From: Pseudomonadota bacterium
GTDB lineage: Bacteria; Pseudomonadota; Gammaproteobacteria; Steroidobacterales; Steroidobacteraceae
NCBI GenBank assembly: GCA_018241425.1
Contig: JAFEDU010000001.1
Span: forward strand, 248,001 to 312,000
Length of the DNA: 64,000 nt
Direction: 5' to 3'
The position numbers were made by a program, and so were the translations under genes. Shown in pieces: positions 63,989-64,000 of this stretch (positions are counted from its first letter, which is position 1; every line of letters starts with the position of its first letter). The notes under the pieces were generated by a model. That model was not told where the DNA came from, searched no databases, and saw only the letters and a program-made list of their open reading frames with translations.

Positions 63989-64000
63989 GGGCGCACGATC

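Overview
The window is GC-rich, densely packed bacterial DNA. A complete System I cytochrome c maturation operon, a YehZYXW-type betaine transporter, heterotetrameric sarcosine oxidase and CusA/CzcA-type efflux point to a proteobacterium, most likely a gammaproteobacterium. The lineage is inferred from gene content only. Most neighbouring genes overlap by 1-4 bases (ATGA/GTGA/TGATG junctions), so most regions are single operons.

Layout. 1-4.4 kb: a membrane-protein tail, a small secreted protein, an RNB-domain ribonuclease and a lipoprotein. 4.5-10.9 kb (minus strand): a thiamin operon thiC-thiO-thiS-thiG-thiE-thiF-thiD with its own promoter, a TPP riboswitch and a probable terminator. 10.9-11.8 kb: a small EamA transporter and a KGG-repeat stress protein. 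12.0-18.7 kb (minus): ccmABCDEFGHI. 18.96-19.29 kb: a tRNA-Leu(UAA) gene interrupted between U34 and A35 by a 238-nt group I intron. 19.3-35.2 kb: a multiheme cytochrome region. On the minus strand are an ankyrin protein and a membrane-anchored Fe-S/flavin oxidoreductase. Divergent on the plus strand are a CcmI-like protein, a histidine-rich membrane protein (probable b-type cytochrome), a 21-heme cytochrome, a giant cytochrome with 55 candidate heme sites, a SPOR/TPR/beta-barrel protein and a small secreted protein. A LuxR-type regulator follows.

36-39.1 kb: small proteins, an ArsR/AHSA1 pair and an OprB-like porin. 39.2-47.3 kb: a MerR (CadR/PbrR-type) regulator divergent from a CDF transporter, followed by an HME-RND tripartite efflux operon and an enoyl-CoA hydratase homologue. 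47.4-48.9 kb: a second LuxR-type regulator and a PhyH-type dioxygenase. 49.0-64.0 kb: methylated-amine utilisation, with an MttB-family methyltransferase, a PhnD-like protein, a desaturase, a YehZYXW/OsmF-type transporter, sarcosine oxidase soxBDAG and a dimethylglycine dehydrogenase-like protein.

How it fits together. The ccm operon supplies the machinery for the many covalent hemes of the adjacent cytochromes. From the inner membrane outward, the 19-35 kb region has a flavin/Fe-S protein, a membrane cytochrome, soluble or surface multiheme cytochromes and an outer-membrane barrel. This is a plausible transmembrane or extracellular electron conduit of a type I do not recognise, and the best candidate for an undescribed system. 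The 3' region would import glycine betaine-like osmolytes and demethylate them through dimethylglycine and sarcosine to glycine, passing one-carbon units to tetrahydrofolate. The most unusual single features are the giant repeat cytochrome and the intron-containing tRNA-Leu.
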